A DNA stretch of 64,000 nucleotides, from assembly GCA_024138015.1 (NCBI GenBank), contig JAMXBB010000011.1, positions 74,986,199-75,050,198 on the forward strand, written 5' to 3'. Below are positions 1-15,200 of this stretch, in pieces. The notes beneath the pieces are model-generated. The model did no database searches. It was not told the DNA's origin and worked only from the letters and a program-made list of their open reading frames with translations. How positions within the stretch are numbered: position 1 is the first letter of the stretch; each line of letters opens with the position of its first letter. This DNA is from Lumnitzera littorea (Eukaryota; Streptophyta; Magnoliopsida; Myrtales; Combretaceae). The position numbers and the translations under genes are program-made.

Positions 1-130
1 TCCGAAATTTTTATGAGAAGGTAATGTTATGTCATTCATCTTTGATTTTTCCCTTCTGTATGGAGTTATAAAACTACATTTTCTTCTTTTATTTGCAGCT
101 CTCTGAAGTTCTTGATAAATTCTTTTGCAG

Positions 131-220
131 TCATTACTTGAATATGAAAAGCATAGAATGCGATGTGGTGAGCTACCTTTTTCTGAAGATTCCTTTGCTG
201 TGGCTAAGGCTGCGAATCAG
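131..220 (+). CDS. ARID5: ARID gene exon: end of ARID domain
   Basis: Ninety bases, phase 0 at both ends, 30 residues (SLLEYEKH...AKAANQ). The acceptor is a pyrimidine tract plus TTTTGCAG ending at 130, and the donor is CAG/GTAAAT at 221. LLEYEKH is the end of the last ARID helix. The acidic/alanine-rich tail leads into the linker carried by the next exon, 22 kb downstream. An alternative acceptor (TTTGCAG near base 97) would add a stretch not matching the family, so 131 was preferred. Confidence 0.85.
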
Positions 221-3200
221 GTAAATTGTTCCCATTGTAGAATTTTTCCATGCTGTAAACTTAGATATTCATAAAACTACTGCTGCACACTTCTTATGTG
301 AATGCAAAATCAGACAGGCCTAGTGTGTATGAGCCAGGAACTATTGTCTCCCCATCGGGGATGCTGGGAAAGAATGCTGGTTTTTCATTTGTCCTCACGA
401 TTAAAGAAGATACTTGGGGAATCAATAATTTACTTGCTCATACATCTGGAAAACTGCAATATTTAAGTGCATGTGAAGATATTCCCAATATTAGAGTTGA
501 TTTCCAGTGAGAGGGGATGGTATGAAAGATTTAATGTGCATCAGAATAGATGTTGATATGTTCTTAGTTGCCAGAGAGGAGGATATGTGTTGGAGTTACT
601 CATGCTAGATTTTGTGTATCTAACCCTGGAAGGACCTTCATTTTCTTTTCTTTAAGACGGAATCTGGATAGGAAATGGTGGAATTCAATAATGTGTTCCG
701 AATAGCTATAAAGGTGTAGTTTTTCATCATTTTTCCTTTACAACATTCAGATCTAGATACCGGTTATTCAATTATGTTTTATGAGCCGGAAGAAATGTTA
801 ACTTGCTCTTTTTTAAGTTTGTATTCATAAACAATCAATCTAAAAGTTTGAATTTGTAAATTGGTGTGGGTTTATTGTTTAATGTACAACACTCCCTGAC
901 ATGTCCATTTAGACAACAAGCTTACTATGGGGATGTGGAAATGATCAAGTGGAGTTGATATGATGACATGGTAATACAAGCACTCCATCTCTTGATCTAA
1001 AAATCTATTGTGGATCCCTACATTTATATATCAGTAACCGTAAAGATGAATTGTTTGAATCTAAAGGACTACTTTTTTTAATGTTATATTTGTTAATCCT
1101 TTTCTGTAAGTGGAGAAACGACAGCTTCTGTCTTTCCTTTTAGAATTCTCTACTGGTTTCTAGCAAGGAAAAAAAAAAAAAAAATTCATTGGTATTTTAG
1201 GAGCTTTTGAAATTTTTTGATGGGATTTATTGAAATAAGTAGTAGAAAATTAGGTGACAGGAATAATAGATTCTTCTTCAATGGGAATAATAGTAACTTC
1301 TTCAACTTAACAAAGGCAATATAAAAATAATTTGGATCCATCCATGGCAATAGAGTGAACTCCGTTGATGAAATCAAGGCTCTAGCAGTACAGCACTTTA
1401 AAGCATTATTATTGGATCCTTCCCATGCCTTGAGGCGATTCTAGGACTTAATTCCTTGATTGGATCCAGAATATCAGATTTGGAAAAGGAACTCTTTATC
1501 AAGCTTTTTTCTAATGATGAGATAAAGAGCACTGTTTGGTCTCTTGCAAGGGACAAAGCACTTGGACCGGATGGGTATGGAGCCAATTTTTTTCATGATG
1601 CATAGGATATGATGGGAAATGATGCATGTGAGGCCATAAAGGATTTCTTTGCTATGGGCAAAATGCTAAGAGAGGTAAATTCCACTAATCTTGCTCTTGT
1701 CCCTAACAAAGAAAACCCCTCCTCCTTCTAGGATTTTAGGCCCATTGCTTGTGCAATACAATATACAAGTGCATATCTAAGATCATTGTTGAACGCCGAA
1801 GGACATTCTTCCCTCTTTGGTGAGTAAAGAGTAAACAACTTCCATTAAGGGGAGAAGAATAGTGGATAACATTGTAATTGCCCAAGAACTTCTTAGAGGC
1901 TACATAGTAATAATAAAGGGGCAAGATGTGCTTCAAAAGTGGACCTTATGAAAGCATATGACAATGTTAAACAGAACTATCTAGAGCAGCTGTTCATGAT
2001 GTTTGGTTTCCCACGACATTTCATCTATTGGATCATGGTATGTGTATCTTCTCCATGTTTTTGATTAATATTAACAGTGAGCTTGTAGGGTATTTTTCGG
2101 CTTGAAAAGGATTGTGACCTTATCTCTTTGTCCTTGTAATGGAAGTATTGTCTAACTTATTGGAAAGATTTTTAGCATCATTGGAGATGCTAGAGAGAAA
2201 AGTTGACACACCTTTGTTTTGTTGATGACATTCCTATGATTTTACTTATAACTGAAGCCATTTGAGAATTCCACGAACTCTTTGAATTGAAGACAAATCC
2301 CTATAAAAGTCACATCTTTAGTGGAGTAAATTTTAGAACGAAGGACCAAATCATTAGCAATTTGGGATTTTGAGTTGGCTCCTTACTCATCGAATCTAAG
2401 AGTCCCACTATCATCCTCTAGTATCTCTAAATCTGAGTTGGCTAACTTGGAGGCAAAATATACAGCAAGAATCAATCATTGGACAAGCAAATTCTCATCC
2501 TATGTTGGAAGCCTTCAGGTTATCAAGAGTGTCCACTTCTCTCTCTAAGTATATTGGTTCATTATCTCCTCACTTCCCTTTAGTATCCTTAACCTCATTG
2601 AAACCAAATTAAAGAGATTTTTTGGAATGGTCATGAGGAAACAAAAGCCAAAGCAAAGGTAAAATGGAAAGAAATTTGCAAGCCGAAGGAGGAAGGCTGT
2701 ATTGGAGTTATTGACATTAAATGGTAGAACAATATAGCACAATTAAAGCACATTCGGATCCATTACATGGAAAATGAAAATTCTCTTAGGCCTTGTTGGA
2801 TCAAGAAGGAAATTCTTAGAGGGAGAAATTTCTAGCAAATCAAAATCCCAAGTGACACATCATGGGCATGGGGAAAAATCCTTCAAACAAGAACCTTAGC
2901 AAAGGTTTTGCTAAAATGAAGCTAGGGTAAGGAAACCTTATTTCTTTTTGGTTTAACAAATGTCACCCTTTAGGTCCATTAATAGAATGGATGGGAGAGC
3001 AAGCCAGCACCACACTAGGGTATCCCAAAGACACTTTGCTGAACACATTCATTGATGGTGAAACTTGGAGATGGTTGGTTGTGACTGAAGGACTTAGAAC
3101 TCTAAAGCTGAGAATGGGAGCTTTTGATATGCTTATATGGGCACAGGTGGAATCTAAGAATTTATCAATTAAAAATGCTTATTTTCTAGCAAGAGAAAGG

Positions 3201-6200
3201 GCTTTCAGTGTGGAGTGGTTTTCACTAGTGTGGCACAAAGGGTAATATTCCAAGGCATGCGTTGATCTTGTGGATGATTGTTCAGGAAAAACTTCTTATG
3301 TTGGACAATTTGGTCAATTGGGGAATCATTGAGACAAATTTTTGCTTCTTGTGTAGAAGAGAGGAAGAAAATCGTGATCATATCTTTTTAACCTACTCTT
3401 TTGCAAAGGACCTATGGAGAAGCATAGAGAATGTAATTGGGTGGATTTGGTCTAAACCATCAGGTGTTGACACCCTGGATGAATTTATGAACCCTACAAA
3501 CATCAGCAACTTAAAAGCTCTATAAGGGAAGACTTTTGCTGCAGGTTGTTACTACATGTGGAGGGAAATAAACAAGAGACGTGTAGGAGAGACGGCTAGT
3601 CTATTAGGAGCAGTACTAACAGTTCTATCTTGTATTTTGTTACTTTATCCTTGGAGCACTTTTGTGATTTAAGGTCATGTAATCGAATTAAGTATCCTTT
3701 TAGGTTTTGATACTTATATTCAATTTTTCAGATTATTTGTGTGCTCTTTTTATAAACCTCCCATGTACAAATTTTGGAAAGTATTATATTTGTTACACCA
3801 CACCCCACCTTACCCCCACACCTCCCCCCCCCCACCAACCAAAACAACTGACCTACCTACCCAACAAATGCACCGGATAATCACCATGTGGGATTGATGA
3901 GTTATGATTTCTATCTTCAGTTACAATAGAGTGAAGGAAGGGGGAAAAAATTCTTAATGGAGCAAGGCATAACCTAACTAACATGAGATTCTAAAGGAGG
4001 CTTGCACATTCACAATGAAGAAGATGATTTGCCTTCTCCAGAAGCTTCCCATATAGTGATTAACTTAGTAGATTTCCTTTTGTAAAGAATTAAAGAGTTC
4101 AAATAAATTTTGAGTTTTGAATTTCTTGTAGCATATTTCTATTTATTTTCTCTCCGAGCTATTATTTAATGGCAAATAGTCTTTTGAAAACCCTATGCAC
4201 TCTTGGAAAATCTTCTGACAAAATAGTTGCTAAGTGTACTACCTAAGTGTTGGAATATGAAAGGAAATACAATGAGATGATCTCTTCAACTCATTCCAAA
4301 ATGTACATGAGGGGTCCAATTTATAGGTACTTCAAATATAGTTAGAGGTGGTAAGTAATACTAATGCCATTATTTAATACATCAATTGCTTACTATCTAT
4401 TGTATTTAGAAACTACAATTAATTATTCCTAAATAGGAACAAAGTTGAAAAATGGGAAAATATTGAATTAAATAATATCAACTAGAAATCCTACACTCGC
4501 CTTCAAGCTAAGAAAGTGATATCTATCATTCTTAGCTTACATGTAATTTCTACGAAAAGGTTCCTCGATAAAGACTTTGTTAAAATATCTACTGCTTGAT
4601 CTCAAGATGACACATGATGCAATTTCATTCCTCCTCCTGCAATCTCAAATTTAAGAAAATGGCAATTTAATCGCACGTGTTTTATGTGATCATGTTGCAC
4701 TGCTTCTTCACACTATTCAAAGTTGATTTACTTTCACTATACACGTAAGTATTCTCAACCTTTATACTCAAGTCATTTAATAACCTTAGAAGCCCATAGA
4801 TTCCTTAAGCAGTTCCTTTATACTTTGCTTCTGGTCACTATCCTTTGCTTCTTACTTCGTACTTCTCTATGTCACAAGATTACCCCCACACTTTAGTGTA
4901 GTATTTGGTTGTAGACCTTCCATTGGATACATCTCTTCCTTACTTAGCATGTACAAACGCTTCAACATCTCTATTTTGTGTCTTCTTAATGAAAATTTCC
5001 TTACCTGAAGTTCTTTTAAGATATCTTACGATATGATCTACACCATCCATATGGTGTTTCGTAGGAGTATGCATTGCTTCGCTGCTGGATTGATGGAGTA
5101 GGTCAAATCAAGTCTAGATAAAGATAAGTAGATTAATTTTCCTACTAATCGTTGATATTGACCTTTGTCCACTAGAATATCATTTTCAGGGGCATGACTC
5201 CTCCAATTTTAAGGTAGTGGAATAGTTATAGGCTTACATTTTAGTTTACCTGTTTCCTTTAATAAGTTCAAAATATATCTTCTTCATACTTAAGAAAAAT
5301 TTCAAATCTCCAAGTTCCTTTATTTCGAACTCCTCTTTTATCCTTTGCTTCAAATGGTCAATCTCCATAATAATATCATCTACATATACAATTAAGATAG
5401 ACTTGAGCCCAGATATTCCTTATTTGAAGAGTAAGGTATGTTCAGTTTGACTTTGCTTGTACCTAAATTTGCTCAAAGTGTTACTAAATTTCTTAAACTA
5501 TGTCTTGAGAGATTGTTTCAACCTACATAGAGATTGTTTCAATTTACATGCTTTTCTTTTATTATCTTTAGAAGAAAATTCAGGTGGAATCTTCATGTAG
5601 ATTTTCTCTCCTAAGTTTACATTTAAGAAGAAATTTTTCACGTCTAATTGATGTATTAGCTAGTCCAGATTTACAGAAAGGGATACCATTACCTTGATGG
5701 AATTTAGTTTTACAATATGAGAGAAGGTTTCTCTATAGTTGGTACCATATGTCTGGGTATACCCTTGTGCAACTATTCGTGCTTTATACCTCTTAACACT
5801 TCCATTAGAGTTATATTTTATATTAAATACCCATTAATTCTAACCGCCTTCTTACCAAATAGCAGGTCAACCACTTCCTAGGTATTATTCTAGCATGGGG
5901 CTCTCATTTCCTCTAGGACCACTTCCTTTCATTTTGGATGTTTTAACACCTCTTGAATATTCCTTAGAATTACTGCTTCATTTGCATGTGCAAGACATGC
6001 ACTATACTTAGAAGATAACTTTGAATAAGTTAGGTAATTTGAGATGGAATATTTTGCACATGCCCTTTTTTCCTTTTCTTAAAGCTATAGGTAGATCAAG
6101 ATCATCAATTTCTTGTGTTTAGGTTTAAGTTTCACCATTAGAATTTTGTTGGACTGGAGATTCCAAGGTTGATAATTGGCTTTGCTTAAGAACCCTTGGC

Positions 6201-9200
6201 CGTCGTGTATATTCTTTGAGTTTTGTCGTTTCTAGAATATACTTTGGTTCAGAAGAGTTTGGTGCTTGATTAGTTTTCCTAACACCAGGAGGACTTAGAC
6301 TAGCTTGTTCCTGAATAGGATAGTATAGTGACACATTTGTAGGGCTAGAGGGACTTAGATTGTATAGGGGGACTTAGTAGAATAGGATCAGATTTAGTTG
6401 ACTTGGAACAAGAGAGGAAGGACTAGCATTGAGAGTGTGACCATCGTATATAAATAGTACGTCGTTATGCCCCTTTTCTACCTTTGAACTACCTTGATCA
6501 GAAGGGTTAGAATATAGTTGGTTTTAAAAAAAGATATCAATAGTATCATAGACTTGCTTTGTTGGTGGATGGTAGCATTCGTACTCTTTTTGTGATGGGG
6601 AATATGTAATAAACACCCCTTTAAGAGCTCTTAATTTAAGTTTATGCTTGTTGGGTGGTAAGGAGTTCAACAAATGACTCTTGGAATAAGACTCAAGGAA
6701 AACATTTAAAGGAGTCCTAAAATTAAAAATATTTAAAGTCGTCCTAAAACTGAGGACCTTTGATGGAATACGATTAATGAGATATGCTATTGTTAATATA
6801 GTATCACCACAGTTTGGGACTGAATGAGTAAGCATCATGGCTCTTGTAGTTTCTAGAAGGTGTCTATTTTTATGTTTTTCAATTCTATTTTGCTGAGGAG
6901 CATAAGAACAAGAACTTTGGTGTAGAGTCCCATTTTCACTAAGGTATTGTCCTAACTCGTTTGAGAAATACTTCTTTCCATTATCAATATGGAGAATTTT
7001 GATGTAATCGTTAAAAACATTCGAGACAAACATATGAAACTGTTTGAAAACATGGTAAATATCAAATTTTTCTTTTAGAAGAAATACCTAATAAACCAGT
7101 GAATGGTCATCGACAAATGTAACAAACCACTTATACCTTGTGTATGTTAAGACTCTAGAAGGCCCCTAGATATCACTATGATCCAATCGAAAGGGTTTTA
7201 ATGGTTTATATGATTGATTATAATAAGAGTTTTTTGAAAATTTTGCTATGATACAACATTCAAAATTAAACCTATTGACTTTTTTATTGCCAAACCAATT
7301 TGGGTATAATCGATGCATATAAGGAAAATTGGGAGGACCAAGGTGTTTATGGCATAAGATAATATTGGATTCACTGGAGACAGAAATAAGTGACATGGAC
7401 TCAGGCATAATACTAATCTTACTTATTCTAGAAATAGGGTATAGGTCATTATGCTCCCCAGCATTACCAATTATCTTTCTCAAACATTGATCCTATCTTA
7501 ATCTAATGCAAGAAGTTGAGGTAAACTTCACATGGTAATTCATATCTTTAGTTAACTTACTTATAGACAACAAGTTATACTGTAACTTATGAACAAATAG
7601 TGTCATTTAGTTTTAAACTCGCTAAGTATACTATCCCTATTCTTCTTTCCACCATAGATTCACTATTAGCCACTAAAATCCTACTTAAGTTATCGGACGT
7701 ACTTTGTCTATTAAAATGATATTTTAAATTACACATATAATTCGAGGCTCTTGTGTTTATTATCCAAGTATCTTTTCCTGAACCGTTAAAGAGAAAGAAA
7801 CAACTACCTTTTGGTGCTGCTGTTATCGAAGAAGACTCAAAAAACTTATTGTTAACTGAACTAATTTGAGTTTGACCAAGTAGTTCTTGAAGGAAGTCGA
7901 CCTGGTTTGAGGTTAAGCTCATTCCCAAATTTACACTTCTAGATGGGTTAGCCTTGGCCACTTAGTAATTTTGGCTCCCATGAGATGCCAACATAATAAG
8001 CTCGTGACTCTCTTTCATACGAACTTTTGTGAATAGTTTTTGATTTTTGTTGATGGAATCACTGATAATATATATATATTTTTTTGTTTTTTTGGTTTAA
8101 TAGTATGCTTTGATACTATGTTGGAATATGAAAGGAAATACAATGAGATGATCTTTTCAACTCATTCCAAAATGTATCTAAGGTGTTCAATTTATAAGCA
8201 CTTTAAATATGGTTAGAGGTGGTAAGTAATACCAACCCTATTATTTAATACATCAATTGCTTACTGTCTATTGCATTTAGAAATCACAACTAATTATTCC
8301 TCAACATGAACAATGTTGAAAAATGGGAAAATTCTGAATTAAAGAATATGAACTAGAAATCCTATGCTAAGAAATTGTGTAACAGTGGCTGTTAGAGTCA
8401 TGACAGGCTTAAGTTTGCTGTTGCTCATGTATATGTAAGGAAACATAAGAAAGTGGTCTAAGAGGTGGAGTGTGACATGGTGGTGCCAGCTGGATAAATA
8501 TGGGAAATGTGAACACCAGTTATTAGAGAGTAGGGGCAGTTACACATCTTCTGTCTGTGTATTAGTTTCAAAGGAGCTGTTGCTCTGGCGAGGACTACCT
8601 TCTGCATCAGAAGTTAGGGCTTTATAACCTTCTATTGTTGAAAACTGGTAAAAAGTTCACTATTTTCTTTACCTAGTTGTAACAATTGGTCCTGCCTGCT
8701 GGATTGTTGGAGGAGGAGGACAGGCAATGAATGACTAGGAAGGAATGTTAAGTTGGAAATTTGGAGAAAATTGAATTTGAGTTTAGAGAAGTCCATGTGA
8801 GAATTGAAAGAAGATGTGAAATTGATTAAGCTCAAAGGTGAGATAAGAAGGAAAAAAAAAAAATCATGGAAATGAATAAAAAGTTGGATTCCATTGATGA
8901 AATGAAACTCATGATGTCCTTTTGCGAATGCGAAGGAGTGCAAAGTTCTAGAATTGGCATAGATAGAGGAATGGGTGATAACATGAATGTGCACACTCAA
9001 ACTCAATCGTTCTCGATTGATCAGAGTTCACCATCTCTGTTGCATCAAATTCCTTTGACTCTATCACATTCGATTAAATATGAGATGTGAACAGTATGAA
9101 GAAAATAGATTTTTCCAGCATATGATGTTATGGATCAAGTTGGTTGGATTACTCATGTAGAGTAATACTTTGATGTTCATGGCATAATGCCTGAGGTGAA

Positions 9201-12200
9201 GGAATAATTGGCATTTATATGCATGGATGGACATGCCGTACATTGTTTTAGATTTAGTGCAGGCAAATACAGGAGATGTTGAAAAGTGGGATGCTAACTG
9301 GTTGTAGGGAGCCCTAGTCCTTATAAGCAGCTTGCAGCAATTTATCAAGAGGTGAATTGCAATTATTATATGGATGAGTTTGGGTTGCTCTTAACTGAAA
9401 TACCTTTTGAGCAGATTGTTGGATATTTTCTAAATTGGTTAAAGGACGAGGTATGTAGACAGGTGCAAGTTAATTCCCCTAAGTCTGTTGCTAGGGCAAG
9501 GTTGTCTTTGGATATTGAAAATGCCTTGAGGAGTGAAGGAGGGTAGGGTTAGTAACTGCATCTAAATGGCAAAGTGTAAACAAACAGAATGGAATAATTA
9601 GACAAGGGTGAAGAATCTGGAGGCTTTATTCCTCCATGTCTCATTTTTCTTCACCTAAATTCAGGGAAAATGCAGATACTGTTTCGTCTACTTGGTCATT
9701 GTCATTCACATTTGGTGAGAGTGCTGGCACATCTGATTCTCACTTGCTTCCAGCCAATCTTCTTTTTTTGGTAGGAGAAGGACAAAGGATGACAAGCATT
9801 AATATTATGCTGAGTTGTTGGCAAGAAAGGAAAAGGCCTACTTACCCAAAAGAAAGAAAGGAAAAGGCAATTGATTTCAGTGTGATTGACCACTCCATCC
9901 ATTTCATTACTGCACCATTAAGGCGTTGAGTCATTATATGGATGAAGGTGATGGAATTGAGGAGAATGAAGAAAGTGGCGAGCAAGAGAATAAGAGCAAC
10001 ATCATAATGGTGATGATGAAACTAAATTTCGTTCTTTTCGAGTTCATTTTATTGACCATGAATGGACTTATTGGTTCTGTAACCATGAAGCTTTGAGGTC
10101 CTTGGAACCACCATCTTCTTGTGTTGATTGGTAGTAGCACAAGCCACAATTTGATTGTCAAAATACTAATAAAAAGATTAGGGTTGGATGTTGAGAAAAC
10201 TCCTTAATATGGAGTGAAATTGGGGAAGGACCATAAGATTACTTCCATCGGTGGTAAATGATAGTGGATCTTAGGAATTATATCTATGAATACCGAATGT
10301 AAACTGTTATATCTTTGGATTGGGGGAGTTGATTTAATCTTAGAGTCCTGGTTAGAGACTATTGGTGGAGTAAAAATTAATCGGTTGTGCGTGTGTGTAT
10401 GAGGTTTAAAATGGGAGGAAAATAGATTTTAGTACAGGGATTTTTCGTCAAGGTCCTCAACTTTATTACCTTCTCTAATGAAGATAAAAGAGTCAAAGTT
10501 TTGTGGAGTTCTTTTACGAGAGTGTTTGGCTTGTAGTGAAGTATATGTTGAACCAATATTTGAAGAGTTGAGCATTGTTGACTGAATCTAGAGGTGTCTT
10601 TCTCAACTCATTATAGATCATTAACTTCCTCTTAAGAAGGGTTGTAGTTGTACTAATGTGGGGCCCTATCGATATTCTCATAATGATGAGATGGAGAGAT
10701 TAGTGGAAGAGATGCTATCTATAGGTGTTAATAAACGAAATCCTGCATCTCATTGATGAATTGTTTGATGAATTATATAAGAGGACTTATTTTTCAAAGA
10801 ATTATCTAAGCGCAAGCTTTTATCAAATTTAAGTGAGAGTTAAGATGTTTTTGAACTGTGTTTAGAACTCTCAAGGCCACTAGGAGTTCATAGTGATGCC
10901 ATTTGGGCTAATCAATGTTCTTGTTATTTTTTTTATGTAAAGAAATGATTTGTATTAAGGAAGATACAAACGACTGCTTAAACGGGAAAGGGTTGGAATC
11001 AAATCTCCCATTACTTTCTATGCAATAATGAATTTGTTTCAGCCTTATTATGCCATATCTTTCCAATTTTATCCATTTATATAGCAAGAATTAGACTTTG
11101 TATTTAGCTCATATGTACTTGGTTTTGTTGCAACTCGAACTATCATTTTGTTGCAAAATAGAAAAAAGAATGCTTTTACTGAGAAGTCTATTAGATATCT
11201 TGGTATGTTTCTCAGCTAAAGGGGTTGATGTAGATCCATCAAAAGTGAAGAAAGTGTTATATACTGACAGGCGCCTTGATATTTTAAAGCAGTGTGATGA
11301 TACTTTGGTTTGACAAGATAATATTGAAAAATTATTAAAGATTATGGTAAAGAGCTTGTTCATTCATTGATCCCCTTAAAAAAAGATGGGTTTCATTGGA
11401 ATTCTTTAGTTGAAGCCTTTTGTCATGCCTGCAATATGCAATCACGTCGCCACTCATTCTTGTCATGCCAAAATTCTTACTTTACTAAAGCTTTTGTTGA
11501 ACACACGTTGGCTAAGTCTATATATGAGGAATTGTTGATGGCATTAGTGATGTCCATTTGATGTTGGGGGCCATATTTGCTTGGAAGAAAGTTTATTGTG
11601 AAAACTGATCAAAAGAGTTCATTTCATTTGCTTCATTAATGATTGAATAATAAAGGATTATCAGATATAGGTTAGAAAGTGAAAATATGATTGTTGATGC
11701 CCTTTTGTGAGAATTTGATGGAGGGGATTATGGGACCATTTCTGTTAGTCTTAAGATGGATTTGAGCAAGTTGGGTGATAAAGCACAACATAACTGCAAA
11801 CTGTTCGACATGATACGATAGCTTCAGGCTAATGCATGTAGTATGTCTTGGTTTGAGGAATGGCCCAATTGTTTTAAGGGGATAAAGACTTTATGTGACC
11901 AGCCTACTTTTTTAGATTTAGTTGTTCCTTAAAGAGTATCACTCTACTCCTATCGGTGGTCACTTAGGTGCCTTTCAAACTTATCGAAGGCTTGTTGTTA
12001 ACTTCTGTTGGGTAGGAATATGTCACCATGTGTTTCACATTGTAGCTGTATGTGATATAGTTAATGAAGCAATTGTTGGGTTACTTCTCTTGCTAGTTTA
12101 GTCCAGCCATTGCCTAATCCTGATACTATATGGGAAGATATTTCTTTAAATTTAATTACTGGCTTACAGAATCCCAAAGGGTTTGGTGTTATCTTGGTTG

Positions 12201-15200
12201 TTGATTGCATATCCAAATATGACCACTTCTACTTACTGCATCCATTTTCAGCTTAAGGATTGGTTAAATTGTTTGCATGAGCAAGTAGGATTTGCATAGA
12301 TTGCCATGCATTGTAGATAGTGGTTGAATCTAAACATTTATAGTATATTTTGGATTGAAAAATTTTGCCTTGAAGAATCCAAATTAGCGATGAGCATCGC
12401 CTATCACCCCAGATTTGAAGGGCAAACTCAGGTGTTGAATTCTTTTTTAGGAACTTATTTGCATTGCTTTGCTTCAATGTTACCAACAGTTTGGGCTTCT
12501 TGGCTTCATTGAGCAGAATTGGTACAATACTTCCTTCCTTTCTTTTACCAATATTACTACTTTTAAAGTCATGTATGACAGGCCTTTGCTGATTCTGTAT
12601 TCAAATCTTACTTGGTGATACATTGTTAGCTGTTGTTATACATGATGACTTGATTTGTGGAGATGAAGCTTTGTACTGATTGCATTATTGTCTTACTTGA
12701 GGTTGGGCATGCATGTGTCATGAACAAATTGCTTAGATCCCCAATTTGCGGTTCAATGGGGTCCAAAAAGATTGTATCGAGTAGTTGGGTTCTAAAATCG
12801 AGGTCTACTTATTAGTCTGATGAACCTAATCATCCATATTCAATGTATATTGGTAAGTGTGATAGGTAGAAGTAGGTGGATGAATTAATATCGTAGCCAT
12901 TAGATTAGATAAATCTTAATAACTCAAATGAGAAGGTTTGTTATATGTAAAGGGGCTTTCTCTTCATTCGTAGATCATCTAATCATGAGAAAAATTATAT
13001 TCTTCATAGAACTTTCTCTCTACTCTCTCTAACTCTAAAGTATTTGTGTATGCTGTGAGTTAGTTTAACTCAGTAATCTCGAGAGCCTTAGAGTGTCCAA
13101 GTGCCGCATAAGAGTGCCCTTGAGCAGAACTTCTATGGTAAGTGGTATTGGAATTTGAGTTAAGAGTGAAAGCAACAATGTCTTCTAGAATGGAGGATAT
13201 TTCTAGGTGGTTGTTGGGGAGACTAACTATGAGAAATGTCCCTATATTAGGTAATAGGGTTCGGTTGAGGGACATTGATAGCACTTGGTGCTAGGCTAGA
13301 CAAGGTAGAAATGTGTATCGCCAATGTGAAGTAAGGATTTGAAGAGTTGCAAATCTACATTGAGGAATTAGAGTAAAATCTCCATGTAGAGTTGAAAGGA
13401 GCTTTTAACACACCATGTATCGCCTAGAGGCATGAGACAATGCCTTCAAAGCGAAGATAGAAGGTTTGGGGGTTAGAATTGGTAATTTGGAAGTCAAGAT
13501 AGAAGCGGTTGAAGAAAGAATCAACGCAATTGTTGTTGCCTTGAGGAAAGAGATAAAGGACATCAAGACATGGTTGGCAACTTGTAGAGTTGCACCGACT
13601 AATAGAATGACAATTTAGCTAACTCTCAGTTTGGATGTGCCAAAGCTAAAGTACTTTGAGGAAATACAATGCGCAAGGGTAGCGGACAATTTCTTGTGGA
13701 GAGATGAGCAAACACTTAGTGCTATGAGGCTTGTTCAAGATGGAAGTAAAGTTTAAACTAATGCATTATATTTGAGAGATGCTATGAGGGTTTTATGGAG
13801 AAGAAGATCTACTGAGTATAATTGTTAAAATCATAAGTTAACTTATATAATTTTATGAGTTTGCGACTTTTTGTAACTTTTCCAATTTAAATGGATACAG
13901 AATCATTATAATTATGTGATTCTATATTGCCCAATTGTACGTAAAATTATAAATTTGACATTTGCAAAGATAAGAAGAGTTTTCTCTTATATTATTGATT
14001 CAATATTATACGAGTTTATATACAAAACTAAAATATAAATGAGGAAAGAAAAATAATAATATAAAGGAAAGAAAATAATATAACTTATTCCTAATATACA
14101 CATTCCTACTCCATAAAACACTCCCTTAAGTTGAAGTATAAATATTGATCATGCCTTGTGTTACGGGATGGGAAGTTCAACTCTCATAAAGTGTTTATGT
14201 GGCACTCAACCATCCATTCCTTTATATAATTATTTGTATTCTGGATGGCGAGTCAACCTTTTCTTCCTATCTACTCCAAGGCTGTTTCAAGCTTATTCCT
14301 CTCAAGGAGTGCCTCCTAGCATTGTCATAGGCTTTCGTATGTTTTGGGAGGCTCAACATCACAACTGGTTTTTTCTAGCCACAGCCATCATCAGAAGAGT
14401 ACCATCAACTCTTAATTAGTTTACTCACAGGAGACCAATCCTATCTTTAGAGAATACTCCATCTTACAAACAAACTGCTTGTTGACGCCATGCATCACAC
14501 AATGTGCTCAAGTTGAATACTCTCACACTTACAATTAAACTTTAGGATCGTGAAATTCTCTCCCATTTAAATTCATGATGCCCTCGTCATAAGGCTAAAT
14601 TGTTGCCATTACCCACTTCAAAAGATCGCCAACCCTCTTTTACATGTTGTCAAGCTCCACCTAAGATTATCTCCACTAAGACATTGGGTCTCTACAGGCT
14701 TTCTCTTAGCCTCGCTTATTTCTTTGTTCTCCGAGTTCGTCTTTTATTGAGTTGCCTAATGGTAAGGGAAGCACACTTGTATACTGATAAAATATTTGGA
14801 CAGATCTTGTTACAAGCTAACTTGCGACATAGTTATCCTTTATACCGATGTCTTACTTCTGGTGGCTGCTCCACTAAGTTTAACCCACACAAGCTGGATC
14901 TTATGACACAATCGCCCCTTTTGCAACGATGTCCTAGTGGTTGCTCCTCTAAACTTAACCCATACGAGTCTTTTCAAGTTAACAAGAATTATCCACTTAT
15001 TAGATACATTGGGTAGCATTTAGGTAGCTTGATGAAAGTTTGAACAAAAACGCTCTAATACCACTTGTTACAGAATAAGAGGTTCAACTCTTATAAAGTG
15101 TTCGTGCGATACTTAAATATCTATTCCTTCACACAATTATTTGTATTTTGGATAGCGATCTAGTCTTCTCTTCCTGTTTACCCTTAAATTATTCCTAGCC

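Larger units (their letters stand above)
4248..8366 (-). mobile_element. Complete, decayed Ty1/Copia retrotransposon (Ale/Retrofit-like), minus orientation
   Basis: Near-identical 248-bp LTRs at 4248-4495 and 8119-8366 start TGTTGGAATATG. The perfect 5-bp duplication CTAAG flanks them (4243-4247 and 8367-8371). The primer-binding site next to the right LTR (8107-8118) is a mutated complement of initiator-tRNA-Met, which sets the minus orientation. Minus-strand frames give gag/protease remnants (7961-7587), integrase (7033-6524, with HIDNGKKYFSNELGQYL and a QQNRIEKHKNRHLL tail) and degraded RT in about 5200-6000. The protease active site reads NTRAS instead of DTGAS, and stops and frameshifts are numerous, so it is inactive. 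Most of gag is missing. Confidence 0.88.

Noticed and set aside
298..510. Extra ARID exon
   Set aside because: No similarity to ARID family proteins and no fitting splice sites; exon 131-220 joins in frame to 22285 without it.
14600..15016. 138-codon plus-strand ORF
   Set aside because: Falls in the non-coding interior of the TRIM, crosses no known domain and runs against the element's orientation.
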